Origin: Thalassospira marina
GTDB lineage: Bacteria > Pseudomonadota > Alphaproteobacteria > Rhodospirillales > Thalassospiraceae
Assembly: GCF_002844375.1 (NCBI RefSeq)
Contig: NZ_CP024199.1
Coordinates: 3,202,001-3,266,000 of the forward strand
Direction of reading: 5' to 3'
Length of the DNA: 64,000 nt
The position numbers and the translations under genes were made by a program. Of the stretch, positions 44,554-54,139 are shown one piece after another. Under the pieces are notes generated by a model that was given only the letters and a program-made list of their open reading frames with translations, was not told where the DNA came from and ran no database searches. Position 1 is the stretch's first letter, and each line of letters begins with the position of its first letter.

Positions 44554-45278
44554 CTGCCTTCTTCCCCCTCTTGTGCACAGACAGGCCATCACCCGGCAGG
44601 CGACAAGCACTATCCGGTCTTAAAATGTGTTCTCCTTTTTCTTCTGCAGATGCGGGTTTGCCATGCCTTCTCGTTCGCATGTCTGTTTTGGCATTTGCCA
44701 TATGCATGCGTGATATCGTCCCGGCAACAATACCACTCCTAGTTGATATATGATGTCAATATAAACCTTGGAATTACGTAACCCTGCCATTTGGCAGAGC
44801 ATCACTGAGGAAGGAACGCAGTTGGCAGCATGACAGCACCGGCCACCAACCCAGCATATGCCGCTGGCAGAAAATATCAAAAAACCAGCAACTACCCCGT
44901 AATATTCAGGCGACTGATAATGCTTTGATTTTTCGGGCAAGCGCCAAAAACCAGCACGGCGCATCGCGGCATTGCAGGCATTTATGTGCGCTTCATCACT
45001 ACTCGACCTATTGATTATACGTAGGGATAGTATATATAATCACAGGTATAAAAATGAAATAACGGCCAGGAGCAAGCTGCCGCAGACAGCCCGTAAAACT
45101 GCAAAAATAACAATGACCTGATGCCGAATAAGCACCGGGACATTGCCCGGATCCGGGAAAGCAGGCGAATCACCGCCGGTTTTACATACCGCGATCCAGA
45201 AATGCCGGTCCCCAGGGACTGGTCACACAGGAAACAAAGATACATTCATCGCAGCAGAAGCACGAACAAGAGACGACA
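44554..45278. other. 725-base spacer between the two signalling modules
   Basis: No supported gene on either strand. AT-rich patches near 44735-44775 and 45010-45060 may hold promoters for the receiver-kinase operon (-) and the second GGDEF-EAL-like gene (+). Short hairpins such as GCCATTTGGC near 44787 are visible, but no clear terminator or mobile-element end. Confidence 0.45.
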
Positions 45279-46613
45279 ATGCCGAAAAGTCCAATGTCCC
45301 AAATGGATTCTGTTAAAAGCAAGCTGACCAATATAATTGCCAAAAGCAAACTGGTTGAAGCAGGTCGCATTCACATGGTGGGCTTTGACACGGTCAAAGA
45401 AACACTGGGCGACCGGTGGGAAGCCGTCCAGGAACGGGTAATGAATTTTGCCGAAAACCGGCTTACCGCCCATCTTGGCAGCCAGGATACATTTTTCAGA
45501 TATGACGGCGACCAGTTCCTGATTGTTTTTGCCAATCTGTCGCACGAAGCCGCACAAATGCTGGTTGGCAAAGTCGCCAGTGAGGTGCACCAGTTTATTC
45601 TGGGATCACCCGACCTTGAAACCATCAGCGTGAAAACCGCCGTTGAACAGGTGGACGGTGAATTGCTGTTTCGTGAACTGACCCTGGCCGAGGTTTTAAC
45701 CAGCGCACATGATGCCGCACATCTTTGCCCGAACGGGGCAAAGGATGCCGCCAAAGCCAACGCAGCCCGCAAAAAACCGGTTGCCACCAAAAAGCAGGGC
45801 AGCATCCTGATCGAGGATGACGGCCTTGATGCAAGCAATATCGTGGTGCCGCAGCTCGCCCCGATCAGCTTTATCTATCGGCCGCTATGGAATGTTTATA
45901 ACCAGCGCATCACCAATTATCACTGCATTCCCATTCGCCGGGTTTCCGCGGGTTATATCATTGAAGGATATGACGTTTTAGGCACCAGCGACGAAATTGA
46001 ATGCATTGTTGATCTGGATATCGCAACGATCCAGGCGGCGGGCAAAACCATGGCCAAGGCCATTGAACATAACATGCTGTTTGCCTGTAACCTGTCGGTG
46101 CATCACGAAACCCTGTCGCGGGCGGAAACACGCCGCATTTACCTTGAGGCCCTGGACCGCATCCCGCCGCAAATCCGCCGGTTTTTCATTCTGGAAATTG
46201 ATGGTTTGCCCGTCGGCATTCCCAGCATGCGCATTGCCGAATTCACATCGCTTTTGCACAGCCGTATCCGCGCGATTACCTGCAAGGTCGGGATGGAAGT
46301 GCGCAACCTGCAACCCTATGGCAATGCCAACCTATTTGGCGTGACCCTTGATCTGATCGATAACCGCAAGCCCGAAATTGACGTGATGAAGAAGTTCGAC
46401 CAACTGGCGGCGGCAGCAAACAATATCAACCTGAAAACAGCAGTGACCAATATCCGCAGCACCAGCCTTGCCCTGGCCGCAGCGGCGGCTGGCATCACCT
46501 ATATCGGCGGCAAAGGCGTGGGTGATGACAACAAACTCCCCGGTCGGCTGCGCAAGCTGACCTTCAATGACTTTTTCGGCATCCCCGATATGGTGCAAAA
46601 CCAGTCCGCCTGA
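45279..46613 (+). CDS. Degenerate GGDEF-EAL protein, module copy 2
   Basis: A 444-residue paralogue of the protein at 39772-41070, about 70-75 % identical over the first 130 residues by eye (shared VEAGRIHMVGFDT, FLIVFANLS, QVDGELLF). Its GGDEF loop is FFRYDGDQF, again not catalytic, and differs from copy 1, so the motif decayed independently. The EAL-like half ends TNIRSTSLALAAAAAGITYIGGKGVGDD. The linker around residues 145-185 is the least conserved part. It converges on its own kinase/receiver operon, as copy 1 does. An AAGAGACG ribosome-binding site is weak. Confidence 0.8.
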   Translation: MPKSPMSQMDSVKSKLTNIIAKSKLVEAGRIHMVGFDTVKETLGDRWEAVQERVMNFAENRLTAHLGSQDTFFRYDGDQFLIVFANLSHEAAQMLVGKVASEVHQFILGSPDLETISVKTAVEQVDGELLFRELTLAEVLTSAHDAAHLCPNGAKDAAKANAARKKPVATKKQGSILIEDDGLDASNIVVPQLAPISFIYRPLWNVYNQRITNYHCIPIRRVSAGYIIEGYDVLGTSDEIECIVDLDIATIQAAGKTMAKAIEHNMLFACNLSVHHETLSRAETRRIYLEALDRIPPQIRRFFILEIDGLPVGIPSMRIAEFTSLLHSRIRAITCKVGMEVRNLQPYGNANLFGVTLDLIDNRKPEIDVMKKFDQLAAAANNINLKTAVTNIRSTSLALAAAAAGITYIGGKGVGDDNKLPGRLRKLTFNDFFGIPDMVQNQSA

Positions 46614-46735
46614 TCCCGTTCCAAGAGGAAAAGGTACTCCAAAATCAAAGGCCGCAGCATTCATCGCTGCGGCCTTTGGTTTGTCAGCTATTTATCACGG
46701 CAAAATTACGGGGCAAATCGCCCAAACCATTCGCG

Positions 46736-49700
46736 CTAAGCCCCGTCGAACAAACCACGCAGGGCACGGGCTACTTCGGATGGCTGGGCTGGCAAATCGA
46801 CCGATGCAGCATTAGCCGCCTTGCCTGGGCGGCTGACACCGGCATTAACCAGATAAACCACCTTTAACCCGGCATGCAGGCGGAAAAGCTGCTCTACATG
46901 TTCGGCCACTTCGGATTCTTCACCCAGCAGCAATTCGGCGATTACCCCGTCACAGACAAAGCCGGAACTGGCTGTTTTAAGGAAATCACGCTGGGAGCCA
47001 AATTCATCCACCCGATAGCCCAGACCGCGCAACCAATCCGCCAGATAACGGCGGAATTGCGGGTTTTCCTTCACCACAACCAGATGTTCCTTGCCTTCCA
47101 GCGATTTGATATCGGTGGGCAATTCGTTCTGGAACAGTTTGGCGCCGGTAAATTGCGGCAGATAAAGAATAACCTCCGTCCCCACGCCAACAGTACTGGC
47201 AATTTCCACCCGCCCGCCGGACTGATAGGCAAAGCCATGCACCATGCTAAGGCCAAGCCCACTGCCCTTGCCCACTTCCTTGGTGGTAAAGAAGGGTTCA
47301 AACACGTCTTTTCGGACTTCTTCTGGCATGCCGGTGCCGGTATCACGCACCGATATGCGCACAAAACTGCGCAGCTGATCGCTTGATGTGGCATCCTCGA
47401 CCATTGCCATTTCAGCACGCAGGTAAATGGTGCCACCTTCGGGCATGGCATCACGCGCATTGACCGACAGATTGATCAATGCATTTTCCAGCTGAACCGG
47501 GTCAACAAAGGCATGGGCCAGGTCATCACCGGCTTCAATGACAATGGCAATTTCACTGCCCAGCGTTCGTTGCAGCAATTGACGAACCGTTGCCAGCAGG
47601 CTGGCAATATCAACTTCCTTGGGGCTTAAGGGCTGTTTACGTGAAAAGGCCAACAACTGCCGTGTCAGGCTTGCCGCACGGTCGGTTGCCATTTCACACA
47701 GTTCCAGGTTTTCAGCGAGGTCGTCATCCTCGGCCATTTTCATTGCCATCAATTCGATGTTGTTTTGCACCACGGTTAGCAGATTGTTGAAATCATGCGC
47801 GATACCGGCCGTCAGGGTGCCAATGGCCTTTAATTTACGGGTCTGGCGCAATTCATCCTGCATTTTTACGCGCCGGGTAATATCGGTAAAATATACTGAA
47901 ATGCCGCGTTCAAACGGATAGACACGGTCCGCATACCAGCGTCCGCGCTCGTCCGAATAATATTCAAATTCGCGTTTTTCACCGGTTTCACGGGCCAGGT
48001 GAAATTCCGAATAAATGAACCCTTCACGCAAATGCGGCATCAGATCCCAAATCGAACGGCCCAGTAATTCACCCGCCGGAAAGCCCAGAACCTCCATCGC
48101 CTGCTGATTGACATGGGTAAAACGCCAATGTTCATCGAGCGCAAAGAAGTTATCGGAAATGGAATTAAGGATTTCCTCGGAAAAGCGTGCCTTTTGAACC
48201 GCATCCGTTCGGGCGACTTCGGCCTGCATCTGGCTTTTGCGGGCCAGTTCGGCAGATTCCAGGGTTTTGACCTGCAATAACAGGTTTTCAATCGCGGCCA
48301 TCGCCAGGTGGCTGCATTGTTCGGAAATGGCCCAGCCGATGGTGTCTTCCTCGGGTTGGCCGGCCACCGAAAAATCAATATAGGCGACTTCGCCCGTACC
48401 ATTCAGGCGCATGCCAAAATCGCCCCGGCGGGCAGAGTTTTCCTGTGGATTAGGGGCATCTTCATGGAAAAACAGGCGTCCCAACCAGTGATAAAACCGC
48501 CCCCGGCTGCCCTGAATGGCAAGGTCTGGCCACTGGTTATAATGCGAGCGATCATTGCGTTTCTTTTGCACAATCTGCTGCATAAATTGTCCGTCCGCAC
48601 GCCGCACTTCGATCTTAACACGTTCACAATCCAGCACTTCCGCACTTTTGGTACAAAGCGCCTGAAGGGCATCGTCGACGGTTTTGCATTTTAAAATATC
48701 GGTCGAAAATTCGGCCAGGCGGCGCAGGCGATAGGACCGATAGGCAATCAACGCCTTGTCACGCCGGTAACTGCGGAAACTGTAATGTGCCAGCAGCAAA
48801 ATGACGGTCGAAATCGCAATCGAAATCAGGATGTCAAAAAAGCTGTACCATAAAAACGGGCCATAGGCCGTGGCATAGGGCACGCGCACGACAAAGCACA
48901 AATCCCCGGTTGCAATCGGCTTGTAACCGCCCAGTTCCAGATTTTCGATATCGTTAAAGGCCTGGGCGGCATCGTCACGATACTGGGTGCACATCAGCGT
49001 CGTTTCATCACTTTCAAGAAGCGCGCCTTTCAGCATGCGGCCATCGCGAAACGACACCTGAACGAGCGGCCGGCCATAACGGTTCAGGATGGCGAGGTAA
49101 CCATCATTGGCGATTTTGACACTGGTGAAAATTTCGGCGATCCGTGGCAGCCGGACCGTAGCCGAAATAATACCGTTAAACCGCCCGTCAGCGGTATGCA
49201 GCGGCAAGGATGCATGAATGGCCCGAACATTAACGCCATCCTCGACTGCAAAATGCACAGGCCCATCAATGAACAGATCACGGTCAGAATTCAGTTTCAG
49301 ATATTTGAAATCCGAACGCTGCCGCACATTATGAAACAACGAATTGCTACCACCCGATGCATATAGCATTTCGCCATTGCGGCTATAGATATCAATCTCG
49401 TCGATAATGGCGATCACATCGCGCTGGCGCGTCAGGCTAAGGTTAATCTCATAAGCGTTTTTACCACTGGCAATATCGGCCGCCAGGCTTTGGCGTGTGG
49501 CCTTTAGCGATGTTTCAACATGGCCCAGCACATATTCGGCATTGTGGCTTAGGGTATCGACAACATTTAACAGATGGCCGCGCTGGTTACCGGTTTCGGC
49601 CTGAAAATAGAAAGCGCCGCGCAGCAGCACGATTGCCACCACAACGACCAGAAACAGCCGGGTTGCCAGGCGATAAACCCGTGCAGCATCCAGCGACCGG

Positions 49701-49738
49701 CCCAAAAACCGCCTGCGCCAGTTACGAATACCCGTCAC
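46736..49738 (-). CDS. PAS sensor histidine kinase with pseudo-receiver, copy 2
   Basis: A 1000-residue paralogue of the kinase at 41170-44181 with the same plan: helix (LFLVVVVAIVLLRGAFYF), Cache-like sensor, second helix (ILISIAISTVILLLAHY), GAF-like region, PAS (NSISDNFFALDEHWRFTHVN), HisKA (GIAHDFNN), HATPase_c (NLSVNARDAM, VRDTGTGMPEE) and a receiver-like tail in which Asp is Glu (CDGVIAELL) and Lys is Ala (DLPAQP). The longer frame to 49816 runs deep into the receiver gene; the GTG at 49738 overlaps that gene's stop by four bases (GTGA) and gives the paralogue's length, so I choose it. Sensor parts of the two kinases diverge much more than the catalytic parts. Confidence 0.87.
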   Translation of the reverse strand: MTGIRNWRRRFLGRSLDAARVYRLATRLFLVVVVAIVLLRGAFYFQAETGNQRGHLLNVVDTLSHNAEYVLGHVETSLKATRQSLAADIASGKNAYEINLSLTRQRDVIAIIDEIDIYSRNGEMLYASGGSNSLFHNVRQRSDFKYLKLNSDRDLFIDGPVHFAVEDGVNVRAIHASLPLHTADGRFNGIISATVRLPRIAEIFTSVKIANDGYLAILNRYGRPLVQVSFRDGRMLKGALLESDETTLMCTQYRDDAAQAFNDIENLELGGYKPIATGDLCFVVRVPYATAYGPFLWYSFFDILISIAISTVILLLAHYSFRSYRRDKALIAYRSYRLRRLAEFSTDILKCKTVDDALQALCTKSAEVLDCERVKIEVRRADGQFMQQIVQKKRNDRSHYNQWPDLAIQGSRGRFYHWLGRLFFHEDAPNPQENSARRGDFGMRLNGTGEVAYIDFSVAGQPEEDTIGWAISEQCSHLAMAAIENLLLQVKTLESAELARKSQMQAEVARTDAVQKARFSEEILNSISDNFFALDEHWRFTHVNQQAMEVLGFPAGELLGRSIWDLMPHLREGFIYSEFHLARETGEKREFEYYSDERGRWYADRVYPFERGISVYFTDITRRVKMQDELRQTRKLKAIGTLTAGIAHDFNNLLTVVQNNIELMAMKMAEDDDLAENLELCEMATDRAASLTRQLLAFSRKQPLSPKEVDIASLLATVRQLLQRTLGSEIAIVIEAGDDLAHAFVDPVQLENALINLSVNARDAMPEGGTIYLRAEMAMVEDATSSDQLRSFVRISVRDTGTGMPEEVRKDVFEPFFTTKEVGKGSGLGLSMVHGFAYQSGGRVEIASTVGVGTEVILYLPQFTGAKLFQNELPTDIKSLEGKEHLVVVKENPQFRRYLADWLRGLGYRVDEFGSQRDFLKTASSGFVCDGVIAELLLGEESEVAEHVEQLFRLHAGLKVVYLVNAGVSRPGKAANAASVDLPAQPSEVARALRGLFDGA

Positions 49739-50130
49739 GATGTCAGGACCGTGCGGATCAGGGCGACAAGCGCGCGAAGCTGAAACGGTTTGGGTAAAAT
49801 CTCGGTCGCGCCACACCGTTTGGCAATTTCCAGAAATTCCATATTCTGCGTACGGCCACCGCCTGAAACCGCAATGATCGGGATGGTCGCATCGATCATG
49901 CGAATATCGCCGATGGTTTCAATACCACCACGGTCGGGCATGATCACATCCATGATGATCACATCGGGGCGGCGCAGCTTGAATTCCTTAACCGCCTGTA
50001 GCCCGTTATAGGCCATCGTGACCTCGAACCCCGCAGCCTTCAGGCCACTTGATACGGTTTTACCAACCAGCATGTCATCCTCGACAAGAAGAACCTTGCC
50101 TGCCATGCCCGAAACAGTCGCCGATGCCAT
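49735..50130 (-). CDS. Stand-alone CheY-like response regulator, copy 2
   Basis: A 131-residue single receiver domain: VLLVEDD, phospho-Asp61 in DVIIMDVIMPD, IIAVSGGGRTQN, ILPKPF. Intact catalytic residues, no output domain. Paralogue of the receiver at 44191-44553. The ATG at 50130 follows AGGTTTAG. It is translationally coupled to the kinase by a GTGA overlap. Confidence 0.88.
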   Translation of the reverse strand: MASATVSGMAGKVLLVEDDMLVGKTVSSGLKAAGFEVTMAYNGLQAVKEFKLRRPDVIIMDVIMPDRGGIETIGDIRMIDATIPIIAVSGGGRTQNMEFLEIAKRCGATEILPKPFQLRALVALIRTVLTS

Positions 50131-50255
50131 CTAAACCTGTCCTCTAACTCAACCGAAATTATAACCATAAGTATATTAAACTATACCAATGGATATGACG
50201 GTTTAAGTAGAGATTTTCAACCGTAAAATGTCGCCCAAATGGCAGAACGACACGA
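50131..50255. other. AT-rich region upstream of receiver copy 2
   Basis: 50150-50215 is AT-rich with TATA-like hexamers (TATTAAAC, ATACCA) and probably carries the promoter of the receiver-kinase operon. No gene. Confidence 0.4.
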
Positions 50256-50290
50256 AAAAGCCGAAGCCCTGATAAAAGGCTTCGGCTTTT
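50256..50290. terminator. Terminator of the metH operon
   Basis: A 13-bp stem AAAAGCCGAAGCC / GGCTTCGGCTTTT with a nine-base loop. It ends the methionine operon on the minus strand and could work in both directions. Confidence 0.9.
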
Positions 50291-50348
50291 CAGTAAGTTG
50301 CGAAATCGCACTCATCCTGCTGTGCGTATGATACGCACCCTGCCCGGA

Positions 50349-52988
50349 TTAACGCGGATCGTAGTTCAGGTTCGGAGCCAGCCAGCGTTCGGCAACCGAC
50401 AGGTCCATGCCTTTGCGCTTGGCGTAATCTTCGACCTGGTCGCGTTCGATTTTACCCAGGCCGAAATATTTGGCATCGGGGTTGGCAAAATAAAGCCCGC
50501 TGACCGATGCGGTCGGCGTCATGGCATAGCTTTCCGTCAGCGTTACACCGGTATTCTTTTCAGCATCCAGCAGGCGCCACAGGGTGCCCTTTTCGGTATG
50601 GTCCGGGCAGGCCGGATACCCTGGTGCCGGGCGAATACCCTGGTATTTTTCCGCAATCAGATCATCGTTGGACAGGTTTTCGTCGCTGGCATAAGCCCAC
50701 ACTTCGCGGCGAACCTTTTCATGCATGGTTTCGGCAAAGGCTTCGGCAAAACGGTCACCCAGTGCCTTCACAAGGATGGCATTGTAATCGTCATGCTCGG
50801 CTTCCATTTTGCGCGCGATATCCTCGACCTCCGGCCCGGCGGTAACAACAAAGCCACCGATATAATCGGTTTTACCGCTGTCTTTGGGCGCGATGTAGTC
50901 AGCAAGGGCGCGGTTGGGGCGCTTGTTATCTTCGCGATACATCTGCTGGCGCAGGGTATGGATGGTGATGGGTTCGTTTCCATCGGGTGCCGGGGTGATT
51001 TCAATATCATCACCCACCGAATTTGCCGGCCAAACACCGACAACCGCACGCGGCTTGAACCATTTTTCATCAACAATGCGTTTAAGCATCGCCTGGGCAT
51101 CGGCATAAAGGTTACGCGCTGTTTCACCCACAACCGCATCATCAAGGATGGCGGGGAAACGGCCATGCAGTTCCCAGGTTTCAAAAAACGGCTTCCAGTC
51201 AAACCGTTTGACCAGTTCGGCCAGATCGAAATCCTCAAACACCGTCAGGCCCGGTTTGGCCGGGGCGATGGGCGTAAAGGCATCCCAATCCAGGCGGGCC
51301 TTGTTGGCGCGCGCATCGGTCAGGGCAAAGCGGCGTTTCTGCAATTGCTGGGCGGCATGGCGTTCGGCCATGGCAACATATTCATTACGCAATTCGTTAA
51401 CAAAAACTTCGCGATGGGTTTCGGAAACCAGCTTGCTGGCAACACCCACTGCGCGCGATGCATCAATCACGTACACAACGGCCTTGTCGTAATTCGGCGC
51501 GATTTTAACCGCTGTATGCACCTTCGATGTTGTCGCCCCACCAATCAAAAGCGGAATATCAAGGCCTTGGCGCTTCATTTCGGCGGCGACAAAGGTCATT
51601 TCTTCCAGCGACGGTGTAATCAGACCGGAAAGCCCGATCATATCGACATTTTCGGCCTTTGCCGTTTCGATAATCTTTTGGGTCGGGACCATCACGCCAA
51701 GGTCGATGACCTCGAAATTGTTACATTGCAGAACAACACCAACGATGTTCTTACCGATATCGTGAACGTCACCCTTCACGGTTGCCAGCAGGATTTTACC
51801 GTTGCTTTCGCGTTTGCCGTCCTTTTCCTCCTCGATATAGGGGATCAGGTAGGCAACAGCCTTTTTCATCACGCGGGCAGATTTCACCACCTGGGGCAAA
51901 AACATTTTACCAGCACCAAACAGGTCACCAACAATGTTCATGCCATCCATCAGCGGGCCTTCAATCACATGAAGGGGCCTTTCAGCCTGCTGGCGGGCTT
52001 CTTCGGTGTCTTCCTCGACAAATTCGGCAATCCCGTTAACCAGCGCATGCGCCAGGCGTTCCGTGACCGGCTTTTTACGCCATTCAAGGTCGGCTTTCTT
52101 TTCGGCCCCACCGGCACCTTTGTATTTATCGGCAATTTCCAAAAGGCGGTCGGTGGCATCCGAACGGCGGTTCAGGATCACATCCTCGACCCGTTCGCGC
52201 AGTTCGGCAGGGATTTCTTCATACACCACAAGCTGGCCGGCATTCACGATGCCCATATCCATGCCAGCCTTGATCGCGTGATACAAAAACACCGAATGCA
52301 TGGCTTCACGCACCGGGTTATTGCCCCTGAACGAGAAGGAAACGTTGGAAACCCCGCCCGATATTTTGGCGTAAGGCAGGTTCTTCTTGATCAGCTTACA
52401 GGCTTCGATGAAATCGACGGCGTAATTGTCGTGTTCTTCAATCCCGGTCGCGACAGCAAAAATGTTCGGATCGAAAATGATGTCTTCGGGCGGGAAACCG
52501 ACTTCATCGACCAGCACACGATAGCTGCGCTGACAAATTTCAAACTTGCGGGTAACCGTGTCGGCCTGGCCTTTTTCATCAAAGGCCATCACCACAACAG
52601 CAGCACCATAACGGCGCAAAAGTTTGGCCTGGCGAATGAAGGGTTCAGGCCCTTCCTTCAGGCTGATCGAGTTAACGATGCCCTTGCCCTGCAGGCATTT
52701 CAGGCCGGATTCGATCACGTTCCATTTCGAACTGTCGACCATGATCGGCACACGGGCAATGTCGGGTTCTGCCGCCACCAGATTGATAAATTTCACCATC
52801 GCCGATTCAGCATCGAGCATCGCATCATCCATATTGATGTCGATGATCTGGGCGCCGTTTTCGACCTGTTCGCGGGCAACATCAAGGGCTGCTTCGTAGT
52901 TTTCCTCGACGATCAGCTTCTTGAATTTCAACGAACCCGCAACGTTGGTGCGTTCGCCGATATTGATGAATCTGGATATTTCGGACAT
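50349..52988 (-). CDS. metH: Methionine synthase, cobalamin/pterin-binding half
   Basis: An 879-residue protein covering the C-terminal three modules of MetH: pterin-binding domain (INIGERTNVAGSLKFKKLI; DAMLDAESAMVKFINL), cobalamin-binding domain with the base-off ligand motif DVHDIGKNIVGVVL, and the SAM-binding reactivation domain (RPAPGYPACPDHTEKGTLW). It transfers methyl from methyltetrahydrofolate via B12 to homocysteine in partnership with the separate N-terminal half encoded just upstream (29 bases gap). Split MetH is known in several alphaproteobacterial groups. A long open frame on the opposite strand (50298-53261) is a shadow. Confidence 0.95.
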   Translation of the reverse strand: MSEISRFINIGERTNVAGSLKFKKLIVEENYEAALDVAREQVENGAQIIDINMDDAMLDAESAMVKFINLVAAEPDIARVPIMVDSSKWNVIESGLKCLQGKGIVNSISLKEGPEPFIRQAKLLRRYGAAVVVMAFDEKGQADTVTRKFEICQRSYRVLVDEVGFPPEDIIFDPNIFAVATGIEEHDNYAVDFIEACKLIKKNLPYAKISGGVSNVSFSFRGNNPVREAMHSVFLYHAIKAGMDMGIVNAGQLVVYEEIPAELRERVEDVILNRRSDATDRLLEIADKYKGAGGAEKKADLEWRKKPVTERLAHALVNGIAEFVEEDTEEARQQAERPLHVIEGPLMDGMNIVGDLFGAGKMFLPQVVKSARVMKKAVAYLIPYIEEEKDGKRESNGKILLATVKGDVHDIGKNIVGVVLQCNNFEVIDLGVMVPTQKIIETAKAENVDMIGLSGLITPSLEEMTFVAAEMKRQGLDIPLLIGGATTSKVHTAVKIAPNYDKAVVYVIDASRAVGVASKLVSETHREVFVNELRNEYVAMAERHAAQQLQKRRFALTDARANKARLDWDAFTPIAPAKPGLTVFEDFDLAELVKRFDWKPFFETWELHGRFPAILDDAVVGETARNLYADAQAMLKRIVDEKWFKPRAVVGVWPANSVGDDIEITPAPDGNEPITIHTLRQQMYREDNKRPNRALADYIAPKDSGKTDYIGGFVVTAGPEVEDIARKMEAEHDDYNAILVKALGDRFAEAFAETMHEKVRREVWAYASDENLSNDDLIAEKYQGIRPAPGYPACPDHTEKGTLWRLLDAEKNTGVTLTESYAMTPTASVSGLYFANPDAKYFGLGKIERDQVEDYAKRKGMDLSVAERWLAPNLNYDPR

Positions 52989-53017
52989 CGTTCTCTCAGT
53001 CTCTCTCGGCTTTATTC

Positions 53018-54082
53018 TTATGCGGCATCAAACGGTTCAAGGCCCGACAAACGCATGCGCGGGGCAATATCCGGGCTTTTGCGCGGGGCGCTACCCTTTA
53101 CAGAATTGGCAATGGCACGAATATGCGCCGGCGTCGTCCCACAGCACCCGCCCAACAGATTGATCAGGCCGCTTTCGGCCCATTCCTTGACCAAAGCCGC
53201 CATTTCATTGTCGGTCTGGTCATATTCACCAAATTCGTTGGGAAGGCCCGCATTGGGATAAACCGAAACGCGGCATTCGGCAACACGCGAAAGTTCAACC
53301 ACATAGGGGCGAAGCTGGGCTGCACCCAATGCGCAGTTAAGGCCAATTGAAAACGGTTTGGCATGACGCACCGAATTATAAAACGCCTCGGTCGTCTGAC
53401 CCGAAAGGGTACGGCCCGATGCATCGGTAATGGTGCCCGAAATCATCACGGGGATATCTTCGCCGCGTTCTTCGATCACTTCGGAAATCGCAAACAGGGC
53501 CGCCTTGGCATTCAGGGTATCAAAAATGGTTTCGACCAGCAGGGTATCTGCCCCGCCATCCAGCAGGCCATTTGCCGCTTCTTTATAGGCAGTATAAAGC
53601 TGGTCAAAGGTCACACCGCGATAACCGGGATTATTCACATCGGGCGAAATGGATGCTGTACGGTTGGTCGGCCCGATAGCACCGTTAACAAAGCGCACAT
53701 CGCCGGGATGGGCCGCTTCCCATTCATCACAAGCCTGACGGGCAAGCTTTGCACTTTCGTAGTTGATCTCGTAAGCAAGGCTTTCCATGCCGTAATCGGC
53801 CTGGGCGATGGTCGTGGCACTAAACGTGTTGGTGCCATTCAAATCCGCCCCGGCGGCAATATATTGCAGGTGAATATCCTTGATGATTTCCGGCTGCGTC
53901 AGCGACAGCAGGTCATTATTGCCTTTGACATCCTGTTTCCAGTCCGCAAAGCGCTCCCCGCGGTAGTCTTCCTCGGTCAGCTTGTGTTTCTGGATCATGG
54001 TGCCCATTGCGCCGTCCAGAATCAGGATTTTTTCTTCGGCGCGCTGTTTCAGCAGGGCGATACGTTTCTGGCGATCAGTCAT
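53018..54082 (-). CDS. Homocysteine S-methyltransferase half of MetH
   Basis: A 354-residue protein equal to the N-terminal homocysteine-binding barrel of MetH: KILILDGAMGTMIQKHKLTEEDYRGERF, NDLLSLTQPEIIKDIH, GADLNGTNTF and the three zinc cysteines in GLNCALGA and LLGGCCGTTP. It cannot work alone on methyltetrahydrofolate; the pterin and B12 modules are on the adjacent gene. It ends ILRSG-free with a short tail RLSGLEPFDAA that in fused MetH leads into the pterin domain. 57 bases after metF. Confidence 0.94.
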   Translation of the reverse strand: MTDRQKRIALLKQRAEEKILILDGAMGTMIQKHKLTEEDYRGERFADWKQDVKGNNDLLSLTQPEIIKDIHLQYIAAGADLNGTNTFSATTIAQADYGMESLAYEINYESAKLARQACDEWEAAHPGDVRFVNGAIGPTNRTASISPDVNNPGYRGVTFDQLYTAYKEAANGLLDGGADTLLVETIFDTLNAKAALFAISEVIEERGEDIPVMISGTITDASGRTLSGQTTEAFYNSVRHAKPFSIGLNCALGAAQLRPYVVELSRVAECRVSVYPNAGLPNEFGEYDQTDNEMAALVKEWAESGLINLLGGCCGTTPAHIRAIANSVKGSAPRKSPDIAPRMRLSGLEPFDAA

Positions 54083-54139
54083 GATTGGTCATCCTGTCTT
54101 TGGGTCGTGGCGGCGCAATGGCACCTTTATATCGGGTCG

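Larger units (their letters stand above)
45279..50130. repeat. Tandem signalling module, copy 2
   Basis: Second copy of the three-gene block described for 39772-44553, 725 bases further on. Both copies keep all reading frames intact. Confidence 0.85.

Noticed and set aside
46736..49816. Kinase 2 starting at 49816
   Set aside because: It would overlap the receiver gene by 82 bases; the GTG at 49738 gives a four-base overlap and the same length as the paralogue.
50298..53261. A 987-codon open frame on the plus strand
   Set aside because: It is antisense to metH. Its translation has no recognisable domain, is Phe/His/Gly-rich in a way expected from the complement of GC-biased codons, and the metH frame is certain.
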